Assembly: GCA_037446725.1 (NCBI GenBank)
Contig: JBBIIC010000015.1
Coordinates: forward strand, 1 to 51,728
DNA length: 51,728 nt
From: JBBIIC01 sp037446725
GTDB lineage: Bacteria > Actinomycetota > Coriobacteriia > Anaerosomatales > SLCP01
Reading direction: 5' to 3'
Notes under the pieces: generated by a model
What the model was told of the DNA's origin: nothing
The model's input: the letters and a program-made list of their open reading frames with translations, nothing else
Databases searched by the model: none
Translations under genes and position numbers: made by a program
In this document: positions 41,573-50,150 of the stretch, one piece after another
Layout: every line of letters starts with the position of its first letter
How positions within the stretch are numbered: position 1 is the first letter of the stretch

Positions 41573-42118
41573 ATGTCCGAATCCGCTTTCGGCCAGAAAC
41601 AGGTCACCATCCTGTTGGCCGTCGCCGCGGTCCTGCTTGCGGCCGTCATCGGGATCCTCATCTGGCAGAACTTGAAGCCTTCGTCGCCGAGTTCGACGAG
41701 CCAGGTGCCCGCTACCGGTACCCCCACCGCCCAGCAGCCGACAGGCATGGGCGCTCAGGCCCCCGAAGTGGAGTTCGATCCGGCCACGGCCCCGGCCGTT
41801 CCCGAGGGCCAGACGCCGTCCGAGTACCTGACCGCGTACTACGAAGCATGCGCGAGCGGCGACTACCAGACCGCCTACGACATGCTGCCGGTCGCCTCGC
41901 AGCAGTACTACGGAGACGTTGCCTCCTTCGAGCAGACGCTGCAGGGCTACGGCATCACCGAGTACTCGGTTGACGCCCCCACCGAGTCGGGCGACTCCGT
42001 CTCGGTGGTCGGCTGGCAGGTGGCCCAGGGCATGACCTTCGGCTACACGTGGACGTTCGTGAAGGCCGACGACGGTACCTGGCGCGTCAAGTCCCGCACG
42101 ATGGCGGGCGCCCAGTAG
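41573..42118 (+). CDS. Unrecognised extracytoplasmic protein with an N-terminal membrane anchor
   Basis: About 181 residues. One N-terminal helix (VTILLAVAAVLLAAVIGILIW, residues about 10-30) is followed by a Ser/Thr/Pro linker (to about 70), then a compact domain beginning PSEYLTAYYEACASGDYQTAYDMLP and ending in DDGTWRVKSRTMAGAQ. The last part resembles DUF4878/NTF2-like lipoprotein-type domains, a tentative reading. ATG at 41573 has GAAGGA upstream. A terminator hairpin follows. Confidence 0.8.
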   Translation: MSESAFGQKQVTILLAVAAVLLAAVIGILIWQNLKPSSPSSTSQVPATGTPTAQQPTGMGAQAPEVEFDPATAPAVPEGQTPSEYLTAYYEACASGDYQTAYDMLPVASQQYYGDVASFEQTLQGYGITEYSVDAPTESGDSVSVVGWQVAQGMTFGYTWTFVKADDGTWRVKSRTMAGAQ

Positions 42119-42146
42119 GACCTCTCAACAGACTCCCGGTCCTTCG

Positions 42147-42178
42147 CACGCCGCCCCGACTCACGTCAGGGCGGCGTG
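42147..42178 (+). terminator. Terminator hairpin before dinG
   Basis: A ten-base perfect stem CACGCCGCCC/GGGCGGCGTG with further GAC/GTC pairing inside, 28 bases after the preceding gene. It is followed directly by the TAGTCT -10 of the next gene rather than a T-run. Confidence 0.65.
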
Positions 42179-42191
42179 CTAGTCTTGTGCG

Positions 42192-45116
42192 GTGATGAGC
42201 ACAGATCTCGCCGGTTTTCTCGTTCCGGGCACCGATCCGGATGTCGTCGCCACGTATGCGGCTGCCATCGAGCGCGCCCGCGACACGGTCTTCGGGTTCG
42301 AGGACGAGGTCGTGCTCGTCGACATAGAGACCACCGGCTTCGACCCGGCGCGCGACCGCCTGATCGAGGTCGCCGCTGCGCGCATGAGGGGCCCGGAGGT
42401 CCTCGACCTGCTCGAGACGGTGGTCGACCCCGGCTGCGCGATCCCGCCTGACATCGTGCGGCTGACCGGCATCACCGACGAGGCGCTACGGGGAGCGCCC
42501 TCACCCGACGTCGCCGTCGAGCGTCTTGCCTCGTTCGCAGCCGGGTCGGACATCGTGGCCCACAACGCGCCCTTCGACCGGGCGTTCCTCGAGCGCATCG
42601 GTGGCGCCACGCGCTTTCCGGGACGATGGGTCGACACGCTTCAGCTCTCCCTGATCGCCTTCCCTCGTCTGTCGAGCCACCGTCTTTGCGACCTGGCCCG
42701 GGCGTTCGGGGCCGACGCACCCTCGCACCGGGCCGCGGACGACGTCAGGGCGCTTGCGGCCGTCTGGCGTGTGGTGCTGTGCGGGCTCGACGGACTCGGG
42801 CCCGCGCTTCTCGGCAGGCTTGCCGCGCTCGCTCCCGACGCCGAGTGGCCGGCGCGCGCGGCCATCTCGCACCTCGCAGCCGGGTCGCCCGCGACCTCCT
42901 TCGACCTCGTAGACGCTCGGCGCGCGCGGGTGGGGGCCGAGCGGGAGCCGGCGCTCCCCGACGCCGATGAGCTCGAGTGTGCCGGCCCCGAGCCCGAAGA
43001 GATCGCGGCGGAGTTCTCGGCTGTCGGCATCGCCGGCCGGATGTACGCGGGCTACGAGCGGCGTGAGGAACAGGCCGAGATGGCGCGGACGGTGACCGGC
43101 GCGTTCTCGACAGGCACATTCGCCGCCATCGAGGCCGGCACGGGCGTGGGAAAATCGCTCGCCTACCTCGTGCCTGCGGCCCGTTTCGCGCTGCTCAACA
43201 ACGTGGCCGTCGGAGTGGCGACCAAGACGAACGCACTCATGGACCAGCTCGTCTACGGTGAGTTGCCTGCGCTGTGCGCAGCCCTCGGCGAACCGCTGAG
43301 ATTCGTCTCCCTGAAGGGCTACGAGCACTACCTGTGCCTGCGCAAGCTGGAGCGAGCGGCCTCGGCGCTGGACGGGGCGGACACGGCCACCGTCGGCGCC
43401 TTGGCGGCGCTGTACGCGTGGACGGCACAGAGCTCCTGGGGGGACCGGGCTGCGACCAATGTCCACCTGAGTAGCGAGCTGAGAAGCGAGATCACCGCGT
43501 CGGTCGCCGACTGTACGCGGAAGCGTTGCCGCTACTACCCGCACCTGTGCTACGTGCACGGGGTGCGCCGCCGGGCCGCATCGGCCCACGTGGTCGTCAC
43601 GAACCACGCGCTGCTCTTCCGCGACGTGGTCGCCGATGGCGGGATCCTGCCTCCGGTCCGGCACTGGATCGTCGATGAGGCCCACGCCGCCGAGAGCGAG
43701 GCGCGCAAGCAACTATCGATGGAGTGCTCGCGGCTCGAGCTTTCCGTCGTGCTCACCGCTCTAGGGGGATCGCGCAGCGGCCTGATAGAAACCATCCGCC
43801 GTCGGCAGGCATCTCTCGCGGGAGAGGACGAGCACGCGCTGATCGCGGCCCTGTCCGAGATGGAGCGTGGCCTGACCGAGGGGGCCACGCTGGCGTCGTC
43901 ACTCTTCGAGTTCGTGCATGACGTTCATTCGGGTGAGGAGGACGCCGGCTACGACACCTCGGAGGTGCGGGTGGACGGCCGCGTGCGAGACGGAGCCGCG
44001 TGGGGGACGGTCACGCGCGTGGGCCGCTCGCTCGCGATGCGCCTCGAGACGGTGCTGGCCGCGGGCAGGAGGCTCGTCACGCTGCTGGAAGCCGCCGGAA
44101 CCGAAGCCACCGAGGTCAGAGCCGATCTCGCCGGTCTGCTCAGCCGGCTCGCCAGCCAGCACATCGCGCTCGTGACGGTCCTCGAGGGTGAGGCCACGGA
44201 GTACGTGTACCACCTCACCGTAGACCGGCGCCCCGCCGGCAAGGCGGACCGTCTCGCTGCCTCCCGGCTCGACGTGGGGGAGGCGCTTGCCGAGGAGTTC
44301 TACCCGCGCGTGCGCTCGGTTGTGTTCACCTCGGCGACGATCGCGACCGGCGACGACTTCGGGCATTTCGCCCGCTCGGTCGGGCTTGACCGGCTCGATG
44401 AGTCACGATGGGGTGCGAAACGTCTCGCTTCGTCGTACGACTTCGAGCGCCAGATGGCCGCCTTCATCCCGACCGATCTTGCAGTACCGAGCAGCGCCGA
44501 GTACCTTGCCCGACTCGAGTCGCTCCTGCTCGAGGTCCACCTGGCGATGGACGGGTCGGTGCTCACGCTCTTCACCAACCGCAGAGACATGGACCATCTC
44601 TACCGGGCGCTGGCCCCGCGCCTCGCCGCGGAGGGCCTCGGACTCCTGGTGCAGAGCCGCGGCGTGTCCACGAAGCGCCTGCGCGACGAGTTCCTGGCCG
44701 ACGAGCGCGTCTCGCTGTTCGCGACCAAGTCATTCTGGGAGGGCTTCGACGCGCGCGGGGACACCCTGCGCTGTGTCGTGGTGCCCAAGTTGCCGTTCGG
44801 GCGCGTGCGCGACCCGCTCACGTGCGAGCGCGAAGAGCGATACGGCAAGGCGGCCTGGGAGCGCTACTACCTTCCGCAGGCGGTCCTTGAGCTCAAGCAG
44901 GCCGCAGGCAGGCTCATCCGCTCGTCGACCGACTCGGGCTGCCTCGTCATCGCCGATCCGCGGGTCTTCCAGAAGGGCTACGGGCGAACGTTTCTCGCGG
45001 CGCTTCCCGTCAACGACGTCGAGCGTCTCGAGTCTGCGGCGGTCGTCGAGGAGATAGGCCGCCGTTTCGGACGGAACGCGCCCGCGCGGGCCGCTACTCC
45101 GGCTCCGCCCGGTTAG
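42192..45116 (+). CDS. DinG-family helicase with N-terminal DnaQ-type exonuclease domain
   Basis: About 974 residues. Residues about 35-200 are a DEDDh exonuclease: VLVDIETTGFDPARD, AHNAPFDRAFL and HRAADDVRAL. The helicase part has Walker A EAGTGVGKSLAY, iron-sulfur cysteines (YLCLRKLE, then CTRKRCRYYPHLC), the DEAH-like box WIVDEAHAAE, and motif VI KQAAGRLIRSSTD. This is the DinG/XPD family with fused exonuclease found in Gram-positive bacteria. A -10 TAGTCT at 42180-42185 sits six bases before the GTG, so the transcript is probably leaderless. Convergent and overlapping by 23 bases with pafC. Confidence 0.93.
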   Translation: MMSTDLAGFLVPGTDPDVVATYAAAIERARDTVFGFEDEVVLVDIETTGFDPARDRLIEVAAARMRGPEVLDLLETVVDPGCAIPPDIVRLTGITDEALRGAPSPDVAVERLASFAAGSDIVAHNAPFDRAFLERIGGATRFPGRWVDTLQLSLIAFPRLSSHRLCDLARAFGADAPSHRAADDVRALAAVWRVVLCGLDGLGPALLGRLAALAPDAEWPARAAISHLAAGSPATSFDLVDARRARVGAEREPALPDADELECAGPEPEEIAAEFSAVGIAGRMYAGYERREEQAEMARTVTGAFSTGTFAAIEAGTGVGKSLAYLVPAARFALLNNVAVGVATKTNALMDQLVYGELPALCAALGEPLRFVSLKGYEHYLCLRKLERAASALDGADTATVGALAALYAWTAQSSWGDRAATNVHLSSELRSEITASVADCTRKRCRYYPHLCYVHGVRRRAASAHVVVTNHALLFRDVVADGGILPPVRHWIVDEAHAAESEARKQLSMECSRLELSVVLTALGGSRSGLIETIRRRQASLAGEDEHALIAALSEMERGLTEGATLASSLFEFVHDVHSGEEDAGYDTSEVRVDGRVRDGAAWGTVTRVGRSLAMRLETVLAAGRRLVTLLEAAGTEATEVRADLAGLLSRLASQHIALVTVLEGEATEYVYHLTVDRRPAGKADRLAASRLDVGEALAEEFYPRVRSVVFTSATIATGDDFGHFARSVGLDRLDESRWGAKRLASSYDFERQMAAFIPTDLAVPSSAEYLARLESLLLEVHLAMDGSVLTLFTNRRDMDHLYRALAPRLAAEGLGLLVQSRGVSTKRLRDEFLADERVSLFATKSFWEGFDARGDTLRCVVVPKLPFGRVRDPLTCEREERYGKAAWERYYLPQAVLELKQAAGRLIRSSTDSGCLVIADPRVFQKGYGRTFLAALPVNDVERLESAAVVEEIGRRFGRNAPARAATPAPPG

Positions 45117-46017
45117 TCGCGACGCGCGCGACCGCCGTGCGCACCTCGGCAGGCTCGAGCACCTCGGCCCGGCCGAGGAACGATGCGACCTGCCGAGCGA
45201 TCCAGCCGGTGCCCGCGAAGGGGACCTCGACCTCGGTGCCGCCGGACCCCTCCGAGACGACCCGGAGCCCTGGCCACTCGCGCTCGGGCAGCTCGACGCC
45301 GGGCTCGAACCGGACGCGCGCGAGGGGCAGTCCGCCGGCCGGAACGGCCGAACCCGACGGCGAGAACGAGCGGTGCCCGAACGTCTCGCCGGTCGGCTCG
45401 GCAGCTTGCACGCGGTCGACCCGGAAGGTCCTCAGCGCGCCCGCGAGCCGGCAGTACGCCTCCACGTACCAGCTCCCACGCTCGTTGAGGAGCGCGAGCG
45501 GTTCTATCACCCGGTCGGTGAGCGCCTCGGTGCCCCCGGTCTGGTAGCGGACGCGTATGGCCTCGCGCCGCTCGAGGGCAAGGGCCAGCGTGGCGTGGCA
45601 GCCGGTGTCGGCCGCCACGGCGGTGCGGATGACGCGCTCGATCTCTCGCGGGTCGGTGTCGCTGGCCGCCTCGAGCAGCCGCGTGACCAGGGGATCACCG
45701 GCGGTGCGCCCCGCCGCCTGAAGGGCGGCTGCCAGTGCGCGGGCCTCGGGCGCACAGAGGCGGACCCTGCGCTCGAGCGCGGGCATCGAGTCGAAGACGT
45801 TGACGACGTCGTTCTCCACGTACAGGGGGACGAGGTCGTTGGGGTAGTACGGTGCGACGCCGCACAGCGAGAGCAGCTCGAGGTCGGCCGTGACCTGTTC
45901 GATCGTGACGCCCACGGCGTCGGCAAGCTCGGCAAGCGGCATCTCTGTCCCGGGCTTGAGCAAGCCGATAAGAACGAGCATCCGCCGGGCCTGATCGGCA
46001 GAGGAGACCTTAGGCAT
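45094..46017 (-). CDS. pafC: WYL-domain regulator PafC
   Basis: About 307 residues. The N-terminal winged helix-turn-helix reads ARRMLVLIGLLKPGTEMPLAELADAVGVTIEQV, then a WYL domain (residues about 145-230; GSWYVEAYCRLAGALRTFRVDRV carries the motif) and a WCX C-terminal domain. PafB and PafC form a heterodimer that activates DNA-damage genes in mycobacteria independently of LexA. The ATG at 46017 overlaps the pafB stop by eight bases. An open frame extends upstream into pafB and is not used. Confidence 0.9.
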   Translation of the reverse strand: MPKVSSADQARRMLVLIGLLKPGTEMPLAELADAVGVTIEQVTADLELLSLCGVAPYYPNDLVPLYVENDVVNVFDSMPALERRVRLCAPEARALAAALQAAGRTAGDPLVTRLLEAASDTDPREIERVIRTAVAADTGCHATLALALERREAIRVRYQTGGTEALTDRVIEPLALLNERGSWYVEAYCRLAGALRTFRVDRVQAAEPTGETFGHRSFSPSGSAVPAGGLPLARVRFEPGVELPEREWPGLRVVSEGSGGTEVEVPFAGTGWIARQVASFLGRAEVLEPAEVRTAVARVATNRAEPE

Positions 46018-46975
46018 GGCGCGCCCCCACTGCGGCGAGCCCCGATACGAGCAATCCGGCGGCGCTCGGGGGTGAATCGATCGAGATTCCCGGACCGTTG
46101 GCGACGACCCAGCGGGCGAGTCGCTCGGCGTCGCGGGCCGGGATGTGCCAGACGAGATCGTCGCCATCGGGCCGGAGCTCGCCCGCACCGCCCGTAAGCG
46201 CCCTGGCCCGCCACGCGACCGAGGGGGCGAAGCGCACTTCGGCGTCGAAGAGCTCGCCCGCCCCGTACTGGAACGGCAGTCCGACATAGGCCGCGACGTC
46301 GAAGGCGGCCGGCCGCTCGAAGTCGGGAGTGCGCGGACGGGCAGCTTCGGGCGCTAACTGCGCCATGCGCGAGACGGCATACACGCGGACCTCGTCGCGT
46401 CCGGTGTCGCGTCCGACCAGGTACCAGCGCCCTGCGTGGAGGAAGAGCCCGTAGGGCTCGACCTCGTGCGGGGCCGAATCGCCCTGGGCGTTGGTGTAGT
46501 CGAAGCGGACGCGCTTGCGTGCGCTGCACGCACCGGCCAGTGCCTGCACCGCCGCGCCCTGCGTCTCCGGCTCCTCGTCGGCGAGGTGTGCCGCTGCCGC
46601 AACGTCGGGGTCGGGGCCACCCGCGACCTTGGCAAGCGCGAACCGCAGGTCGGTGCAGAACGGGAATGACGGATCGTTGGCGAAGACGGCGGCGGTGGCA
46701 CGCACCACCGTCTCCTCCTCGGCACTCAGATCGAGGCCGGTGACGAACGTGCGCTCCGCGTCGAGGAGGTACTCGCCGTCGGCGGTCGCTTCGATCGCAA
46801 GCCCCATCGCACGCAGTTGGTCCTTGTCGCGTTCGAACATGCGGATGAAGGCGTCGTATTCCTGGTTGTCCGGATACCCGGCGAGCTCGGTCCTGATGCG
46901 CTCGGCGCTCACCGGACCGCGTGCGGCGGCCAAGAGCAGCGCGAGGTTCACCAGTCGCTCGACAGCCCCTGTCAT
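46010..46975 (-). CDS. pafB: WYL-domain regulator PafB
   Basis: About 321 residues. The N-terminus has a winged helix (VERLVNLALLLAAARGPVSAERIRTEL), then a WYL domain with GLFLHAGRWYLVGRDTGRDEVRVYAVSRM, and a WCX segment. With PafC it should sense DNA damage; the ligand for the WYL pocket is thought to be single-stranded DNA. The second of two adjacent ATGs (46975) has GGGGAG at good spacing; an upstream GTG frame is not needed. A TACAAT -10 at 47002-47007 gives pafBC its own promoter, downstream of the 6C RNA terminator. Confidence 0.9.
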   Translation of the reverse strand: MTGAVERLVNLALLLAAARGPVSAERIRTELAGYPDNQEYDAFIRMFERDKDQLRAMGLAIEATADGEYLLDAERTFVTGLDLSAEEETVVRATAAVFANDPSFPFCTDLRFALAKVAGGPDPDVAAAAHLADEEPETQGAAVQALAGACSARKRVRFDYTNAQGDSAPHEVEPYGLFLHAGRWYLVGRDTGRDEVRVYAVSRMAQLAPEAARPRTPDFERPAAFDVAAYVGLPFQYGAGELFDAEVRFAPSVAWRARALTGGAGELRPDGDDLVWHIPARDAERLARWVVANGPGISIDSPPSAAGLLVSGLAAVGARHA

Positions 46976-47001
46976 CATGCGCTCCCCGTCATCGTGCACC
47001 G

Positions 47002-47007
47002 ATTGTA
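47002..47007 (-). promoter_or_regulatory. -10 element of pafBC
   Basis: TACAAT on the minus strand, about 27 bases before the pafB ATG, between the terminator of the upstream small RNA and the gene. No convincing -35. Confidence 0.4.
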
Positions 47008-47058
47008 TCCCACAGCGAGGCCCTGCGGAGGTCCGGGCGCGGCGTGGATGTCGGCTCC

Positions 47059-47150
47059 AAAAAAGGAAACGAGGCGCGTGGGGGGACGCGCCTCGTCTGC
47101 GTCGAGCTGGCGTGATCCGCCCCTGAGGGGGGGAGGAGAGGGCGGGTCGC
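47059..47150 (-). ncRNA. 6C-type small RNA
   Basis: On the minus strand two stem-loops stand in tandem. The first is a nine-pair stem (47114-47122 with 47140-47148, one G-U) whose 17-base loop holds seven consecutive C residues. The second is an 11-bp perfect stem (47069-47079 with 47086-47096) with a loop of exactly six C residues, followed by CGTTTCCTTTTTT-like U-rich sequence that acts as an intrinsic terminator. Two hairpins each with a run of six or more C residues is the definition of the actinobacterial 6C RNA (B11 in mycobacteria), which targets G-rich ribosome-binding sites. The 5' end is uncertain. No minus-strand gene lies upstream to need this terminator. Confidence 0.82.
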
Positions 47151-47323
47151 CATACTCTGCCAACGGAGAAAGCAATGCGTGTGCCAACCCTTGTATAGTA
47201 CCGGAGTATCGGATTGTCTCGCCCCTCTGGGCGCCGGGAGGTGGTCTGCCGGCGCCGGGGCGTATGCTATACCTTGGACGAACGCCTCACCGAGGGCGGT
47301 ACAGCGCAGAGAGGGATGTAGCC

Positions 47324-48355
47324 GTGGACGACGCGAGCCGACCCGAGACCGAGCCTGAGCCCTCCGGGGCAGGCGGAGCGCCGCCCGTGGCCCCACCGGC
47401 GCCCCCGCAGACCGGGGCACCCGCACCGGGCGAGGGACGCAAAGGACTGACCGCGGCGATCGTCGTCATCGCCATCGTGGCGATCGCCGCACTGGGCATC
47501 GCCGGCTGGATGTACTACCAGACCACCGCCACCCAGCGGGCCGCCGTCGAGCAGCTCGAGGAGGCGACCGCGTTCGTGGAGAGCGCCGACGTGGTCGTTC
47601 TCGAGCTCGACGAGATCGTGCGCGCCGAGATCTCCTCCGAGATGACGACGCAGGTCGCCGGCGTCGCCGAGCGGGTGCCGGGTGCGATCGACGAGCTCGA
47701 GCAGGCAATCGTGCTTATCGACGACTCGATCGAGGACCTCCCCGACGATGAGATCGCCTACGCGCGAGCGCTCAAGGACTCCGCGTCCGCCCGCCTCGAC
47801 ATGCTGGCCCAGGCGGACCCGATCCTCGAGGCCAACGCGAAGGCCGCGGCTGCCCTCGGACCCGCGAACGAGGGGTGGGCGCTCGTGCTCGAGGCGAACG
47901 AGCTCTCCCGTCAGTCCGTCGTCGAGTACAACAAGCTGACGCAGGACAGCGTGAAGAAGTCGGCCGAGCTGACGCGCCAGTCCAACGTTGCGATCACCGA
48001 GGCACGCTCGTTGTTCAGCGAGGCCGCAACGGCGTTCCCGGAGGCGGAGCTCCAGCCCTACATCGTCCACTGCGAGGCCAAGCTCGCCGCGCTGCTGATC
48101 TCCAAGCAGGCCGACGAGGCGTTTCTCGGAGGCAGGCCCGCCGAGGCGAACACGCTGAGCGACAAGTTCAACGCCGCAGAGCGCGAACTGGCTGCGAAAG
48201 CCGCCGAGTTGCCCCCCTCGCCGGCCATCCCGATCGCCGCGGCGTATGAGAGTCTCGCCCGAGAGTCGACCGAGCTCTACTTCCAGGCCCGCACGCAGGC
48301 GACCGAGGCCGATGCGCGGTTGCGTGAGGCGGACGGCGATGCGGACACGGGCTGA
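47324..48355 (+). CDS. Unrecognised membrane-anchored coiled-coil protein
   Basis: About 343 residues. A Pro/Glu-rich cytosolic tail (1-40) precedes a membrane helix (LTAAIVVIAIVAIAALGIAGWMYY, about 42-65). The rest is a long acidic helical domain rich in Ala, Glu, Leu and Asp, with heptad-like regions (AAVEQLEEATAFVESADVVV, and later NAKAAAALGP and QSNVAITEARSLF). It resembles no family I know; the general layout is like methyl-accepting or tethering proteins but no signalling motif is present. GTG at 47324 after GAGAGGGA. An eight-bp inverted repeat GGCGCCGG/CCGGCGCC (47230-47256) lies in its leader. Confidence 0.8.
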   Translation: MDDASRPETEPEPSGAGGAPPVAPPAPPQTGAPAPGEGRKGLTAAIVVIAIVAIAALGIAGWMYYQTTATQRAAVEQLEEATAFVESADVVVLELDEIVRAEISSEMTTQVAGVAERVPGAIDELEQAIVLIDDSIEDLPDDEIAYARALKDSASARLDMLAQADPILEANAKAAAALGPANEGWALVLEANELSRQSVVEYNKLTQDSVKKSAELTRQSNVAITEARSLFSEAATAFPEAELQPYIVHCEAKLAALLISKQADEAFLGGRPAEANTLSDKFNAAERELAAKAAELPPSPAIPIAAAYESLARESTELYFQARTQATEADARLREADGDADTG

Positions 48356-48379
48356 GGGCCGGGCTGTCGGACGGCCGGG

Positions 48380-49147
48380 CTACTCGTCGTCGTAGCCGCT
48401 GCCCAGCGCGGCCAGACCGCGCACGTCGAGCACGGTCACACGCCTGCCGTGCACCTCGACGAGGCCGTCGTCGCGTAGCTTGGCGAACGCACGCGAGAGT
48501 GTTTCGGGAACGGTCCCGAGTGCCGAGGCCAGCTCACTTTTCGGCATCCCGAGGTCAACCTCGAGGCCGCGTGGAGTGGTGCTCCCCACCGCGAGTGCGC
48601 GCTGGAAGAGGTAACGTGCGAGGCGCGCGGGCACGTCGAGCGCGAGCGTCTGAACGACGCTCGTGAAATTCACGACCCGGTTCGCCAGGTCTGTCAGCAG
48701 GTCGCGGGCGACCGCCGGCTCGGCTGCGATGAGATCGAAGAGCGCTTCGCGGGTGAGCCACGCGACGGTCGCGGGCGTGACCGTTTCCGCGTGCGCAGGA
48801 TAGCGACCCCCGGCGAGTGCGGCCACTGCAGCGACGGGGTCGCCTGCCTCGAGCGTCTCGAACGTGATCATCCGGCCGTCGGCGCCGAGGTGATATACGC
48901 GCGCCTTGCCGCTCACCAGCACCGCGAAGCGGTCGGCGGCCTCTCCCTCGACCACGAGCACCGATCCCCGCGCGACGTCATGGACCCGGGCGCTGGCGGA
49001 AAGCGCGTCGATGGCCGCGTCGCTCGCGCCGCGCCACAGGCGGCAGTCTCGCAAGGCGGCTCGCACGTCGGCGCGAGGCGGGGGCGCGGTATCGGATGCC
49101 ACGTGTGCTCCTTGGGAATCGGGGCCCGGGGCGGCCACAGAACGCAT
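48380..49147 (-). CDS. Crp/Fnr-family regulator, HcpR-like
   Basis: About 255 residues. A cyclic-nucleotide-binding-fold sensor spans about 40-150 (LWRGASDAAIDALSASARVHDVARGSVLVVEG). The C-terminal winged helix-turn-helix carries GMPKSELASALGTVPETLSRAFAKLRDDG. It lacks the four-cysteine cluster of FNR, leaving one cysteine near residue 34; a haem or other ligand is possible. It is divergent from ygbA-ferredoxin-hcp and a TTGAC-N4-GTCAA site lies between, the known HcpR motif, so it probably controls that operon in response to NO. ATG at 49147, with AGGAG six bases upstream. Confidence 0.88.
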   Translation of the reverse strand: MRSVAAPGPDSQGAHVASDTAPPPRADVRAALRDCRLWRGASDAAIDALSASARVHDVARGSVLVVEGEAADRFAVLVSGKARVYHLGADGRMITFETLEAGDPVAAVAALAGGRYPAHAETVTPATVAWLTREALFDLIAAEPAVARDLLTDLANRVVNFTSVVQTLALDVPARLARYLFQRALAVGSTTPRGLEVDLGMPKSELASALGTVPETLSRAFAKLRDDGLVEVHGRRVTVLDVRGLAALGSGYDDE

Positions 49148-49179
49148 CTCCTACTCCTGCGCTCAAGATTCTCCCCGAA

Positions 49180-49222
49180 CTTGACCCGCGTCAAGGTGGC
49201 GTGCGCTCGGGGCATCTACGCT
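49180..49222 (+). promoter_or_regulatory. HcpR-type operator and predicted promoter of the ygbA-ferredoxin-hcp operon
   Basis: TTGACCCGCGTCAA (49181-49194) is a perfect TTGAC-N4-GTCAA palindrome, extended by C and G at 49180 and 49195. A -10-like TACGCT lies at 49217-49222. A start at about 49229 would put the palindrome centre at -41.5, the geometry of class II activation by Crp/Fnr proteins. It also lies 33 bases from the regulator's own ATG, so it may control both directions. Confidence 0.75.
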
Positions 49223-49277
49223 GCGAGGCGCAGGTGCACCGGGTGTGCCGGGCAGACGACGGCAGGAGAGAGCGCCA

Positions 49278-49709
49278 GTGAACGAGCGGTTCGCCGAGAA
49301 GATGGTTGATGCACAGGTCGTGAAGGACACGCGCCTGCTCGGCGATTTCTCGGTGATCTACTGCCGCGGCAACCACGAAGGCACCCAGCGCCGGCCCCTC
49401 GAGAGCGAGGGTGCGACGCTCGGTGTGTACGGCCGCAAGCTCCCGATCGTGTGCGACGACTGTGCCGACCTGCTGCGCTACGCGGAGAAGCGCCGTGCGT
49501 TCTGTCCGAAGGACCCGAAACCGTTCTGCAGCTACTGCGACACGCACTGCTACGCACCTGACATGCGCGAGTTCATGAGGGACGTCATGCGCTACAGCGG
49601 ACCCCGCTCGATCACCCAGGGCCACGCGATCGACTCGATGCGACACCTCGTCGAGGGCAGGCGCGCAAAACGGGAGAGAGACCGGATGACCAGAGAGGAA
49701 ACACCATGA
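49278..49709 (+). CDS. ygbA: YgbA family (NO-stimulated promoter) protein
   Basis: About 143 residues. The family signature is visible: IYCRGNHEG, VCDDCADLLRYAEKRR, FCPKDPKPFCSYCDTHCY and MREFMRDVMRYSGPR. The cysteines in VCDDC and FCSYCDTHC suggest a metal site. In E. coli the homologue is regulated by the NO sensor NsrR and its function is not established. GTG at 49278; ends in ATGA overlap with the ferredoxin gene. First gene of the hcp operon. Confidence 0.85.
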   Translation: MNERFAEKMVDAQVVKDTRLLGDFSVIYCRGNHEGTQRRPLESEGATLGVYGRKLPIVCDDCADLLRYAEKRRAFCPKDPKPFCSYCDTHCYAPDMREFMRDVMRYSGPRSITQGHAIDSMRHLVEGRRAKRERDRMTREETP

Positions 49710-50095
49710 GCACCACGACCGTGACCCGACAGATCGTGCGGATCGAAGACGAGCTCTGCAACGGCTGCGGCGCCTGCGTCTCGCCCTGCGCCGAGGGCGC
49801 AATCGAGATCGTCGACGGCAAGGCCCGCGTCATCCGCGAGGAGCTGTGCGACGGCGCCGGTTTCTGCCTCGGCGTCTGTCCGACCGGCGCGCTCACCATC
49901 GAGGTTCGCGAGGCCGTCCCCTTCGACCACCACGCGGTTGAAGAGCACGTAGCCACATTGCCATCGACCTACATCGCGCAGCAGTGCTTCCGCTGCGGCA
50001 CCGATGAGGACCACGCCCCGCTGCTGCCGGTGCGCCAGCAGGGCCGCAGCGAGTGGGTATGCACCCGCTGCCTCCCTGCCCTGATCCACGGGTAG
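49706..50095 (+). CDS. frdX: FrdX-like ferredoxin with a C-terminal zinc-ribbon-like extension
   Basis: About 129 residues. Two cysteine sets: CNGCGACVSPC (canonical first [4Fe-4S] site) and CDGAGFCLGVCP, in which the first interval is longer than normal, so the second cluster may be altered. The last 40 residues have CFRCG and CTRCL, a probable zinc or iron site. In Desulfovibrio an frdX ferredoxin gene next to hcp is regulated by HcpR; this gene fits that role as electron donor to Hcp. Overlaps ygbA by four bases. Confidence 0.85.
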   Translation: MSTTTVTRQIVRIEDELCNGCGACVSPCAEGAIEIVDGKARVIREELCDGAGFCLGVCPTGALTIEVREAVPFDHHAVEEHVATLPSTYIAQQCFRCGTDEDHAPLLPVRQQGRSEWVCTRCLPALIHG

Positions 50096-50150
50096 GCATC
50101 GCGGTAGCGCGGCGGGGGCAGGGTCCGCCGCGAGTTCCGCAGGCGGGGCA

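Noticed and set aside
47114..47148. Considered as SRP RNA, tmRNA, 6S RNA or a riboswitch
   Set aside because: None of their conserved loops or cores is present, whereas the double C-loop pattern fits 6C RNA.
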